Shown here piece by piece: positions 36,327 through 44,269 of a stretch of DNA of 64,000 bases. The notes beneath the pieces were generated by a model that was given only the letters and a program-made list of their open reading frames with translations, was not told the origin of the DNA and searched no databases. Origin of the DNA: Niveispirillum irakense DSM 11586 (GTDB lineage: Bacteria > Pseudomonadota > Alphaproteobacteria > Azospirillales > Azospirillaceae); assembly GCF_000429645.1 (NCBI RefSeq), contig NZ_AUCG01000001.1, positions 1-64,000 of the forward strand. Direction: 5' to 3'. Every line of letters begins with the position of its first letter. The stretch's first letter is position 1. A program made the position numbers and the translations under genes.

Positions 36327-37841
36327 TCACAGCCGGGCTGTGACCGCCTTCGTCTGGAGATAGGCATCCAGCCCTTCGCGACCAAATTCCCGTCCCCAGC
36401 CCGACTGTTTGTAGCCGCCGAACGGGATGTTGGTGGCGATAGCGCCGTGGCAGTTGATTGAGACCTGCCCGGACCGGATGCGCGATACCAGCTTGTGCGC
36501 GGTGGAAAGGCTGCGGGTCCATACGCTGCCGGACAGGCCATAGACGCTGTCATTGGCCATGGCCGCAATGGTGTCCACATCCTCTGTCTCGAAGCGGTGG
36601 ATGGCCATGACGGGGCCAAAAATCTCCTCCCGGAACACGGCCATGTCGGGGCTGACATCTGTCAGAATGGTCGGTGGCACAAAATGGCCGGCGCGGTCCA
36701 GCTTCTGTCCACCCAGCACGACGCGGGCACCATCGGCACGGGCGCGATCAATATGGGCCATGACGCGGGCGGCATGGGCAGCGCTGATCAGCGGCCCGAA
36801 ATTGACCGCCGGGTCCAGCCCATGGCCGAGGGTGAACCCCTTGGCGAAAGCGACGATCCGTTCAACCAGCGCATCATGGACGGCGCTATGCACGAAGATT
36901 CTTGTGCCGGCCATGCAGTTCTGGCCCTGCAGGAAAAAGGTCGCCATGGCAACGCCGGGACCCGCCAGATCAAGATCCGCATCCGGCATCACCACCACCG
37001 GGGACTTGCCCCCCAGTTCCAGTGACACTTTCTTCAGATTGCCGGCCGCTGCCTGCACAATCTTCCGCCCAACTTCCGTCGACCCGGTGAAGCTGATCTT
37101 GTCCACGTCCGGATGGGCGGAAAGGGCGGCGCCCGCCGTTTCCCCCGGACCGTTGACGATATTCACCACACCCGGCGGGAAGCCCGCCTCTATGATCAGT
37201 GCGCCGAGTGCCAGAGCCGAAAGCGGCGTTTCTTCCGCCGGCTTGACAACAACCGTACAGCCGGCGGCCAGCGCCGGGGCCAGCTTCAGCACCAGCGTGG
37301 AGACGGGCACGTTCCAGGGGACGATCAAGCCGACCACGCCCACCGCTTCGCGCAATGTATAGGTCAGCGCCTCCGCATCTGCCGTGACATGCGGCGGCGG
37401 GGTGGTTGTCACCCCTTCGATACCCAGGATGCAGCCGGCATAATAGTCGAACATCTCGACACAATTACTGACCGTCAGCCCGGCGATGAAGCGGGGCATG
37501 CCATTGTCCAGGATTTCCAGTTCCGTGAACAGGGCGGCATCCCGCTCCAGCAGGCGGGCCAGCCGGTTGATCAGCCCGGCCCGCTCCCGTGCCTTCAGCC
37601 GCGACCAGGGACCGTTGAAAGCATGCCCTGCCGCCGCCACCGCATCGTCGATATCGGCAGCACCGCCGGATGCGACGCTGGCCAAGAGCCTCTGCGTGGC
37701 CGGATCGGACGTGGTCAGGCTGTCGCCCGCGCGACCTTGCCGCCATTCGCCGTTGATCAGCAGCCCATGCCGCTTTGCCAGGAACGCCTGCGTGGCGGGG
37801 GAAACGGCATGGCCGTCAAACGGCTGGGCTTCAATCGACAT
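36327..37841 (-). CDS. NAD(P)-dependent aldehyde dehydrogenase
   Basis: 504 residues. The Rossmann and catalytic blocks are intact: LIVPWNVPVSTLVLKLAPAL, FTGSTEVGRKIVQAA, general-base Glu in LELGGKSPVVV and nucleophile Cys309 in QGQNCMAGTR, then FGPVMAI and the C-terminal FGGYKQSGWGREFG. The class oxidises aliphatic or aromatic aldehydes to acids. It ends 15 nt after the FAD monooxygenase stop on the same strand, so they are a two-gene operon under the IclR-type regulator divergently encoded at 39361. Confidence 0.92.
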   Translation of the reverse strand: MSIEAQPFDGHAVSPATQAFLAKRHGLLINGEWRQGRAGDSLTTSDPATQRLLASVASGGAADIDDAVAAAGHAFNGPWSRLKARERAGLINRLARLLERDAALFTELEILDNGMPRFIAGLTVSNCVEMFDYYAGCILGIEGVTTTPPPHVTADAEALTYTLREAVGVVGLIVPWNVPVSTLVLKLAPALAAGCTVVVKPAEETPLSALALGALIIEAGFPPGVVNIVNGPGETAGAALSAHPDVDKISFTGSTEVGRKIVQAAAGNLKKVSLELGGKSPVVVMPDADLDLAGPGVAMATFFLQGQNCMAGTRIFVHSAVHDALVERIVAFAKGFTLGHGLDPAVNFGPLISAAHAARVMAHIDRARADGARVVLGGQKLDRAGHFVPPTILTDVSPDMAVFREEIFGPVMAIHRFETEDVDTIAAMANDSVYGLSGSVWTRSLSTAHKLVSRIRSGQVSINCHGAIATNIPFGGYKQSGWGREFGREGLDAYLQTKAVTARL

Positions 37842-37856
37842 GGTAGGGTCTGATCC

Positions 37857-39005
37857 TCAAACGGCGACAGTGCGGCAATCATAATCCAGCAGGCCAAGGG
37901 AATCTTCGTTGCGAAGCCCCTCCAGACCGAACAGTTCCGTATCACGCGCCTGCATCCGGTCGGCGTTGGCGTTGGATTCCTGCTGGATGAAGGTCGCCCG
38001 TTCATGACGGGCAGCAACATAACGCTGTAGCCCATCGCCTATGCTGCTGGATGCGGAAAGCGCGCGCGACAATACGATCGCATCCTCAATCGCGCAGGCG
38101 GCCCCCTGCCCCATGAAGGGGGTCATGGCATGCGCCGCATCGCCCAGCAAGGCCACCTTATCCTCGATGATCCAGGTGGAAAGCGGCTTGCGGGCATTGA
38201 TCGCCCATTTATAGAGACGGTCTTCCGGTGCCGCCGCGATCATGGCCTGCACTTCCGGCGCCCAGCCGGCGAAGGTCTCTTCCAGGTCGGCACGCGATGC
38301 GGGAATGGTCCAGCCATCCTGCACCCAGCCTTCCTGACGGGCGAAAAACACCATGTTCAATATCTTTGATCCACGCACCGGATAGCGCACCACCATCCGG
38401 CCCGGACCGATATGCATGCCGGGGAAAGCCGCCAGTTCCGCCAACTTGCCTTCTGCCGGGGCCAGACCGCGCCAGGCCACGTGCCCGGTGAAATGGGCCT
38501 TTTCCGGTTCGAACAGCCCGCGAACGACGGACTTTAGGCCATCGGCCCCGATGACAAGGTCACCGTCGATCCGCCGGCCATCTGCCAGCAGGACAGTGGT
38601 CCCTTCAACCGCTACGGCGGCAGCCCCGGTCAACAAGGTGCATCCGCCGGCTTGGGCCGCCTCCACCAGAATGGCGTGCAGGTCGGCACGATGGATATAG
38701 ACATAGGGCGCGCCGTAGCGCTGGCGCATGTCGGCTCGGTCCATCACCACAAGGGTGCGGCCATCCTGCCAATGCTGAATGCGCTGGCGTGTGGGCTCCA
38801 CGCCAGCCGCGGCGATCCGTTCCGCCAGCCCCAGATACACATAGCCCTTCATGGCGTTGGGGGAGAGGGTCACGCCTGCTCCCACTTCCCCGAAGGCAGG
38901 AGCGGCTTCCAGCAGGGTGACGGCAAAGCCGCTTGCCTGCAGGGCAATCGCCGCCGTGAAGCCGCCGATGCCTCCACCGACGACAGTTATTCTCGCTTTG
39001 CTCAT
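37857..39005 (-). CDS. FAD-dependent aromatic monooxygenase
   Basis: 382 residues. FAD-binding GGGIGGFTAAIALQASG at the N-terminus, the DG motif VIGADGLKSVVR near residue 155 and GDAAHAMTPFMGQGAACA near 285 define the class A flavoprotein monooxygenases (salicylate/3-hydroxybenzoate hydroxylase-like). Such enzymes hydroxylate an aromatic ring with NAD(P)H and O2. The specific substrate cannot be read from sequence. It is upstream of the aldehyde dehydrogenase and diverges from an IclR regulator across a 355-nt promoter region that contains three dyads. Confidence 0.88.
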   Translation of the reverse strand: MSKARITVVGGGIGGFTAAIALQASGFAVTLLEAAPAFGEVGAGVTLSPNAMKGYVYLGLAERIAAAGVEPTRQRIQHWQDGRTLVVMDRADMRQRYGAPYVYIHRADLHAILVEAAQAGGCTLLTGAAAVAVEGTTVLLADGRRIDGDLVIGADGLKSVVRGLFEPEKAHFTGHVAWRGLAPAEGKLAELAAFPGMHIGPGRMVVRYPVRGSKILNMVFFARQEGWVQDGWTIPASRADLEETFAGWAPEVQAMIAAAPEDRLYKWAINARKPLSTWIIEDKVALLGDAAHAMTPFMGQGAACAIEDAIVLSRALSASSSIGDGLQRYVAARHERATFIQQESNANADRMQARDTELFGLEGLRNEDSLGLLDYDCRTVAV

Positions 39006-39102
39006 GGGCTTTAGGGCCTTCAGATTCGCTTGAAGCCGATCATGGAGTCGGCGCGAGATCGATTAGGCCGCGCACTCTGCCCGCTTCATAGGCGACGGCT
39101 TT

Positions 39103-39281
39103 CGCCTGTCCGCATGGCGGACGGGCGCTTAAATGTGCAAAATGTATATCTATAGAGCATTTACTGCATTTTTATCCGGCAGTCGGATAAGCGCATCTGG
39201 GAACCCGGCAGGGATATGCGTACAGAATGGGCGATATATGCCTATTCCCTTCGGTTCGTATCCGACAGGTGGACATACGAA
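39103..39281. promoter_or_regulatory. IclR-monooxygenase divergent control region with three dyads
   Basis: The 355-nt gap (39006-39360) holds a hairpin CGCCTGTCCGC/GCGGACGGGCG (39103-39127, one mismatch), a perfect TTATCCG-N5-CGGATAA (39172-39190), and TTCGTAT/ATACGAA (39255-39281) whose centre again contains TATCCG-CAG. The last two share TATCCG(G/A)CAG and are candidate operators for the IclR protein. The region between 39135 and 39175 is AT-rich and probably holds promoters. Confidence 0.5.
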
Positions 39282-39360
39282 CATATTCTAAGGTTACAGT
39301 TTTAATTCGCCGTCATGATCAATGCAGATGGCGCATGGTTGCCGTGACAGGAGGTTCTGA

Positions 39361-40206
39361 ATGGACAAGGTCAAGCCCGTACGGGCGATGCTCCGTGTAC
39401 TGGATGTTCTGCAGGTGCTGAATAGCCGCAATGGCGTGACGGTGACCGATGTCGCCAACGCCATCGACCTGCCGCGGACCACCGCCTATCGGGTGCTGGA
39501 AACCCTCTGTTCCGCCGGTTATGCGATGCGAGACGGTGCAGATGAGCGTTACCGCCTGACCGTGCTGGTCCGCGGGCTGTCCGATGGTTATGACGATGAA
39601 GCGTGGATCGGCGAGGTTGCCCAACCGATCGTGGTCCAGTTGGGCCAGAAGCTGATATGGCCGGTATCCATCAGCACCAACCAGGGCAACAGCATGCTGG
39701 TCCGGTTAACCACCGACAAGCAGAGCCCGCTGGCGCTGGAACGCTATAATGCCGGCGTGCGGTTGCCGCTGCTGAACAGCGCATCGGGCCGCACCTATCT
39801 GGCCTTCAGCCCGCCCCCGCAAAGGGCGGCTTTGCTGGATATCGCACTGGGTTCCGGTGGGGAGATGGAAGGTGCCGGCCGCCAGCGCGATATGATCGAG
39901 AAGATGCTCGGCAATATCCGTAAATCAGGCTACGCGATCACCATCCGTCAATATCGCGGTGAATCCAGCGCCGCCGTGCCCGTCTATGCCGGCACCAACC
40001 TGCTGGGCGTCGTGGGCATGCGCTTCATGGACAAGGCTGTGACGGAGCAGGTTTTTACCAGCCGATATCTTCCGGACCTGAAGCAGGCCGCCGCAGAAAT
40101 CGGTGAGGCTTATACCGACTGGCAGGGTGGCGTCATGCCCGACGCAATGCAGCAGATGCCCGCACCGCGTTGGGATTGGACCCTGGAACGCCGGGTGGAG
40201 CATTGA
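39361..40206 (+). CDS. IclR-family transcriptional regulator
   Basis: 281 residues. The N-terminal winged helix (VLDVLQVLNSRNGVTVTDVA, PRTTAYRVLETLCSAGY) is followed by the IclR effector domain (VQLGQKLIWPVSIS, LNSASGRTYLAFSPP and GEVAQPIV). It resembles IclR regulators of aromatic catabolism such as MhpR/PcaU types. The ATG has AGGAGG-like GACAGGAGG just upstream. It is divergent from the monooxygenase/aldehyde dehydrogenase operon, its probable target. Its last 94 bp are duplicated in the 281-bp tandem repeat that follows. Confidence 0.9.
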   Translation: MDKVKPVRAMLRVLDVLQVLNSRNGVTVTDVANAIDLPRTTAYRVLETLCSAGYAMRDGADERYRLTVLVRGLSDGYDDEAWIGEVAQPIVVQLGQKLIWPVSISTNQGNSMLVRLTTDKQSPLALERYNAGVRLPLLNSASGRTYLAFSPPPQRAALLDIALGSGGEMEGAGRQRDMIEKMLGNIRKSGYAITIRQYRGESSAAVPVYAGTNLLGVVGMRFMDKAVTEQVFTSRYLPDLKQAAAEIGEAYTDWQGGVMPDAMQQMPAPRWDWTLERRVEH

Positions 40207-40216
40207 GGCCAACGTC

Positions 40217-40251
40217 CCCCCCGATATCCATCATCGACGGATATCGGGGGG
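40217..40251. terminator. Terminator hairpin, copy 1
   Basis: CCCCCCGATATCC (40217-40229) pairs perfectly with GGATATCGGGGGG (40239-40251) right after the iclR stop. The same hairpin recurs 281 bp further on. Confidence 0.75.
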
Positions 40252-40302
40252 ACGGGCGCGGCAAGCATCATGTCAACGCGACGGCCAATGAAGCGGGACG
40301 GT

Positions 40303-40393
40303 TCAGTCCCCCCGCTCCCGGGTAAAGCTCTGGGAATAAACAAAACGATCAGCCGGATGCGCGGTCTCGCTGGCCAGGAACAGGTTATTCTGT
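40303..40393 (-). pseudogene. Duplicated 3' remnant of the gntR gene
   Basis: Identical to the last 91 bp of the gntR gene at 40584-40674, ending in the same stop, but cut off at the duplication junction. It has no start and is not expected to be expressed as a protein. Confidence 0.85.
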
Positions 40394-40487
40394 TACCGAC
40401 TGGCAGGGTGGCGTCATGCCCGACGCAATGCAGCAGATGCCCGCACCGCGTTGGGATTGGACCCTGGAACGCCGGGTGGAGCATTGA
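40394..40487 (+). pseudogene. Duplicated 3' remnant of the iclR gene
   Basis: Identical to iclR bases 40113-40206, encoding the tail from the TDWQGGVMPDAMQQMPAP segment to the stop. It lacks any 5' part and lies behind the gntR remnant. Confidence 0.85.
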
Positions 40488-40497
40488 GGCCAACGTC

Positions 40498-40532
40498 CCC
40501 CCCGATATCCATCATCGACGGATATCGGGGGG
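40498..40532. terminator. Terminator hairpin, copy 2
   Basis: The second exact copy of the hairpin at 40217-40251, directly downstream of the intact gntR gene on the minus strand. Confidence 0.75.
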
Positions 40533-40583
40533 ACGGGCGCGGCAAGCATCATGTCAACGCGACGGCCAATGAAGCGGGACGGT

Positions 40584-41306
40584 TCAGTCCCCCCGCTCCC
40601 GGGTAAAGCTCTGGGAATAAACAAAACGATCAGCCGGATGCGCGGTCTCGCTGGCCAGGAACAGGTTATTCTGTTCGTCATGATAAAGCCGGCGTGTTCG
40701 CAGCGCCGCAGCGCCCGGCTCTGTTCCCAGCAACTGGGCCAGGGGGGCATCCAGCACCATCGCGGTGATCTGCTGGTCAATGCGGGTAGCAACGATGCCG
40801 AACCGCGCTTCTATCGCATCGGCAATGGTGGGATGGGCCTGGATTTCAGCCCGTTCCGGCACGCAATCTGCCCGGATCAGCACACGGGTCACGCCCACCG
40901 CCTTGGGGCCGGTGCCGCGTTGTCCGCGAAGCTCCCACCAGCCCGCCGTGTCCAGCCCCATCGCCTGGGCCAGACCATCTTCCGGCGCCGGCCCATAGGT
41001 CATGATTTTCAATTGGGCGTCGCGGGCATATTGCAGCAAATCCTGGAACCCCCCCAGGGGCTGCACGAAAACCGCCGGTTCAGCGGGCGCGGTGACAATG
41101 GTACCGGCCCGGCGCTTGCGCGTTACCAACCCCGCTTCCGACAGAAGGCGCAGCGCATCGCGCGCCGTGTGGCGGGAGATGTCGTGCAGGGCGCACAATT
41201 CCTGCTCGGTGGGCAGCAGATCACCCACCTTGTAAGTGCCATTGGTAATGGCAGCGCGCAGCATCTGGGCGATCTGTTGGTAACGTGGTGCCGTCCCGGT
41301 TGCCAA
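40584..41306 (-). CDS. GntR-family regulator with UTRA effector domain (HutC type)
   Basis: 240 residues if it starts at TTG 41306, which is preceded by AAGGGGAAGG; a longer frame to 41390 has no ribosome site. The winged helix shows RYQQIAQMLRAAI, LLPTEQELCALHDISRHTAR, then DALRLLSEAGLVTRKRRAGT. The UTRA domain contains TRVLIRADCVPERAEI and the C-terminal LFLASETAHPADRFVYSQSF. HutC-type proteins usually repress catabolic genes until a pathway molecule binds. It is divergent from the PrpD/CoA-ligase/amidase operon. A palindromic site at 41482-41497 lies in the 201-nt gap and recurs upstream of the CitE operon, so it is the leading candidate regulator of both. Confidence 0.88.
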   Translation of the reverse strand: MATGTAPRYQQIAQMLRAAITNGTYKVGDLLPTEQELCALHDISRHTARDALRLLSEAGLVTRKRRAGTIVTAPAEPAVFVQPLGGFQDLLQYARDAQLKIMTYGPAPEDGLAQAMGLDTAGWWELRGQRGTGPKAVGVTRVLIRADCVPERAEIQAHPTIADAIEARFGIVATRIDQQITAMVLDAPLAQLLGTEPGAAALRTRRLYHDEQNNLFLASETAHPADRFVYSQSFTRERGD

Positions 41307-41481
41307 AACAACCTTCCCCTTTCCCTGTGCCCGGCAATAGCCTGCCGGTTCCCAAATCGGATCAAGGCCATGGCAGCCCTGGCCCGTCAAGCCCGGCGAC
41401 CTGTCCTATCCGATTTCAGCCGCTTTTTTGCACTGCATCCTCAACCGGGTCTTTCCCCATGCGGTCGGCTGTGCTAGTGAG

Positions 41482-41497
41482 ATTATGTCCGGACAAT
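41482..41497 (+). promoter_or_regulatory. Candidate operator ATTATGTCCGGACAAT (site 1)
   Basis: TGTCCGGACA is a perfect 10-bp palindrome with AT flanks, ending 10 bases before the PrpD-like gene start. GATTAT could be part of a -10. The same 15-mer occurs upstream of the CitE operon (site 2), in the same orientation relative to the gene. Confidence 0.6.
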
Positions 41498-41507
41498 TGG
41501 TGGGCCA

Positions 41508-42875
41508 ATGTCACTGATCGCTCAATTTGCCGACCATCTTCTTCGCCCCGTTCCACAGGATTTGCGGGCCAAGGCTGCACTGCATCTGCTGGATTGGGCC
41601 GGCTGTGCCACCATCGGCGCCACCATGCCGGTGGCGGATGCCCTGGCCCGTGTCTTCCTGACCGGGGAGACGGGCACCTGCACTGCCATTGGCCAGCCTG
41701 TCCCGGTTTCAGCGGAAGCGGCTGCCCGATATAACGGCGCGCTGGGCAATATTTTTGAAATGGATGATGTGGACAAGCGGGCGCGCCTGCATCCCGGTCC
41801 CGTCGTCATTCCCGCCGCCCTTGCCATGGCGCAGGCCGTGGGAGCGGATACGAAGACATTGCTAGGCGCCATCGTGCGGGGCTATGAGGCCATGGTGCGG
41901 CTGGGCCGTGCCTTGGGCGACCCGCATTACCGGGTCTGGCACAGCACGGCCAGTTGCGGCACGGTTGGCGCCGCCGCCGCCTGCGCCAGCATCCTGGGTA
42001 TGGACCGTGACGGGCTGGCGCATGCGATGGCCCTGGCCATCACCCGCACCGGCGGCTTGTGGGAAACGCGCAACGATCCTCAGTCCAATGCCAAGCAGGT
42101 CCATAATGCCCAGGCGGCAGGCGATGGATTGCTGGCGGCGCGCATGGCCGCCGCCGGTCTGCGTGGCCCCGCTCGCATCCTGGAGGGGGCGGAAGGGCTG
42201 TTCGCTGCGACCGCCGCCGGTTCCAACCCCGCTTCCATACTGGCCGATGCGACGCCACAGGGCTGGTGCCTGAGCGATATCAGCCTGAAGCCCTGGCCCG
42301 CCTGCCGCCATGCCCATCCGGCCATTGATGCGGCCCTGGCCATCCTGGCGGAATGTAAAAAGGAAAAGCTGCGCCTGTCCGACATTTCCGCCGTTGCCGT
42401 GCAGACCTATGGCGATGCGCTGCGCTTCTGCGACCGGCCAACACCGGAAACCGTGATCGAGGCGAAATTCTCTATCCAGCATGCCGTGGCTGTCACCCTG
42501 CTGGGCGGCCCGCCGCCGCTTTCGGCCTTCGACCCGCCGGCCATCGCCGATCCCACCATCGCCGCGCTGCGCGCCAAGGTGAAGGTTCTGGCAACAGAAC
42601 CCTATATCGGTGCCTATCCCAACCATTTCGGCGCCCGTCTGTGCGTCGCCCTCGCAGATGGAACTTTGCGGGTTCATGAACAGCCTGATGCGCTGGGCGA
42701 CCCGGAAAACCCGCTGCCCCATGACCGGGCCATCGACAAGGCCCGCAGCCTGATGCGATCCGCCGGGATGGCGGAAAAGGCGGCCGAAAAATTAATCACG
42801 GAATGTCTGGCCATGGCGGATGGCGGGCCAATCCCGCGTGCCTGGCCGACCCATAGCTTGCCGGGGAAGGCGTAA
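41508..42875 (+). CDS. MmgE/PrpD family protein 1
   Basis: 455 residues. Segments typical of the 2-methylcitrate dehydratase/cis-aconitate decarboxylase family include LLDWAGCATIGATMP, YNGALGNIFEMDDVDK, HPGPVVIPAALAMAQ and KPWPACRHAHPAIDA. Family members dehydrate or decarboxylate tricarboxylic acids, but many catabolic homologs have other unknown functions. It does not sit with methylcitrate synthase genes. It is first in a four-gene + strand run (PrpD, PrpD, CoA ligase, amidase), with the candidate operator in front. The next gene starts 1 nt after its stop. Confidence 0.88.
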   Translation: MSLIAQFADHLLRPVPQDLRAKAALHLLDWAGCATIGATMPVADALARVFLTGETGTCTAIGQPVPVSAEAAARYNGALGNIFEMDDVDKRARLHPGPVVIPAALAMAQAVGADTKTLLGAIVRGYEAMVRLGRALGDPHYRVWHSTASCGTVGAAAACASILGMDRDGLAHAMALAITRTGGLWETRNDPQSNAKQVHNAQAAGDGLLAARMAAAGLRGPARILEGAEGLFAATAAGSNPASILADATPQGWCLSDISLKPWPACRHAHPAIDAALAILAECKKEKLRLSDISAVAVQTYGDALRFCDRPTPETVIEAKFSIQHAVAVTLLGGPPPLSAFDPPAIADPTIAALRAKVKVLATEPYIGAYPNHFGARLCVALADGTLRVHEQPDALGDPENPLPHDRAIDKARSLMRSAGMAEKAAEKLITECLAMADGGPIPRAWPTHSLPGKA

Positions 42876-42876
42876 C

Positions 42877-44247
42877 ATGACGGCATCGGATAGGCTGGCG
42901 CGGCACGCGCTATCGGTTGAATGGGTGACCCTGCCGGAACCGGCCCGCCATGGGGTCCGCACGTTCCTGCTGGATACGCTGGGGGTCGGCATTGCCGGGG
43001 CCAAAGCCCCCTTTGCCGCCGACATCGCCCCCATGGCCACCGCCTGGGGGGGCGAGGGGGCTGCACCGGTGCTTGGCCGGGGCATGGCGCTGACCGCGCC
43101 CCAGGCCGCGTTCCTGAACGGTTACCAGATCCATGCACAGGAATTTGACTGTGTGCATGAAGCCGCGGTCGTCCATCCGTTGGCAACTGTCCTGTCCGCG
43201 CTGATGGCGGATACGGCCCGTCTCCCTGGCCTGGTCAGCGGTACGGATTTCGGGGCGGCCTTGGCCGCCGGCGTGGATATCGCGGCAACGCTGGGATTGG
43301 CCGCGACCACACCGCTGAAATTCTTCCGCCCGGCCACAGCCGGTATTTTCGGCTGTGTCGCTGCCATGGCGCGCCTGCGCCGGCTGGATGTGGAGGTCAC
43401 GCGCAGCGCCTTCGGCCATGCGCTGGCCTTTGCATCCGGCACCATGCAGGCCCATGTGGAAGGCAAGCCCGGCCTGCCCCTGCAGGTAGCCCATGCCGCA
43501 CAGGCCAGCCTGATGGCGCTGGACCTTGCCATGGCCGGGGTGCCCGGCACCGATGGCAGCATTGATGGCCCGTTCGGCTATATGGCCATGTTCGAGACAG
43601 GCACCGCCCTCGCCCCCCTGCTGGACCGACTGGGCCAGGATTGGCGGATCGCGGAGGTCAGCCACAAGCCCTTCCCCACCGGCCGCGCCGCCCATGGTGC
43701 CATTGTCGCCACCCAGGCGCTGATGCGCGACCATGGCATCACGCCGGCCAATCTGGAAAGCCTGACCTACACCGCCCCGCCGCTGATCCATCGGCTGGTC
43801 GGACGTCCCCTGCCAGCCTATCCGGCAGCGATGACGGCCAATTATGCCCGGCTTTGCTTTGCCTGGCTGGGGGCGGTGGTGCTGACGCGCGGCACCGTGG
43901 GGCTGGCTGATTTCACGCCCGGTCGCCTGACCGACCCGACCTTGCACAACCTGGGTGCCCGCATCCGCGTGGTGGCTGATGATAATCCGGACCCCGCCGC
44001 CTTCACCCCGGCCATTGCCGAAGCGGTGTTGAGCGATGGGCGCTGTGTCACCACCCGCGTGAACAGCCAGTTGGGCAGCCCGACAACGCCGCTCAGCCGG
44101 GAACAGCATCTGCGCAAATTCCGCGCCTGCCTGGATTTCGCCGGGATGACGGCGCTGGCCGACCCGCTGATCCAGGACATCGACCGGTTGGACGAACAGG
44201 ATGATATGGCGGCGCTGCTGCGCCGTGCCGGCGGTCTGCCGGGCTGA
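42877..44247 (+). CDS. MmgE/PrpD family protein 2
   Basis: 456 residues from ATG 42877, one base after the previous stop, with GGGGAAGG upstream. Family landmarks are LLDTLGVGIAGAKAP, LNGYQIHAQEFDCVHEAAVVHP and VSHKPFPTGRAAHGAI. It is clearly related to the upstream PrpD protein but diverged throughout, so this is not a recent tandem copy. A hetero-oligomer or two successive steps are possible. Translational coupling supports joint function. The substrate is unknown. Confidence 0.87.
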   Translation: MTASDRLARHALSVEWVTLPEPARHGVRTFLLDTLGVGIAGAKAPFAADIAPMATAWGGEGAAPVLGRGMALTAPQAAFLNGYQIHAQEFDCVHEAAVVHPLATVLSALMADTARLPGLVSGTDFGAALAAGVDIAATLGLAATTPLKFFRPATAGIFGCVAAMARLRRLDVEVTRSAFGHALAFASGTMQAHVEGKPGLPLQVAHAAQASLMALDLAMAGVPGTDGSIDGPFGYMAMFETGTALAPLLDRLGQDWRIAEVSHKPFPTGRAAHGAIVATQALMRDHGITPANLESLTYTAPPLIHRLVGRPLPAYPAAMTANYARLCFAWLGAVVLTRGTVGLADFTPGRLTDPTLHNLGARIRVVADDNPDPAAFTPAIAEAVLSDGRCVTTRVNSQLGSPTTPLSREQHLRKFRACLDFAGMTALADPLIQDIDRLDEQDDMAALLRRAGGLPG

Positions 44248-44269
44248 ATAAACAGGGAGAGTGTGATCT

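Larger units (their letters stand above)
40113..40674. repeat. Exact 281-bp tandem duplication
   Basis: Bases 40113-40393 are repeated without visible difference at 40394-40674. The unit contains the last 94 bp of iclR, the intergenic terminator hairpin and the last 91 bp of the gntR gene. The junctions show no insertion sequence; only 1 bp of shared sequence is present at the boundary. Both full-length genes remain intact because the extra copy lies between them. The 377-nt stretch between the two stops is filled by it. Confidence 0.93.
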
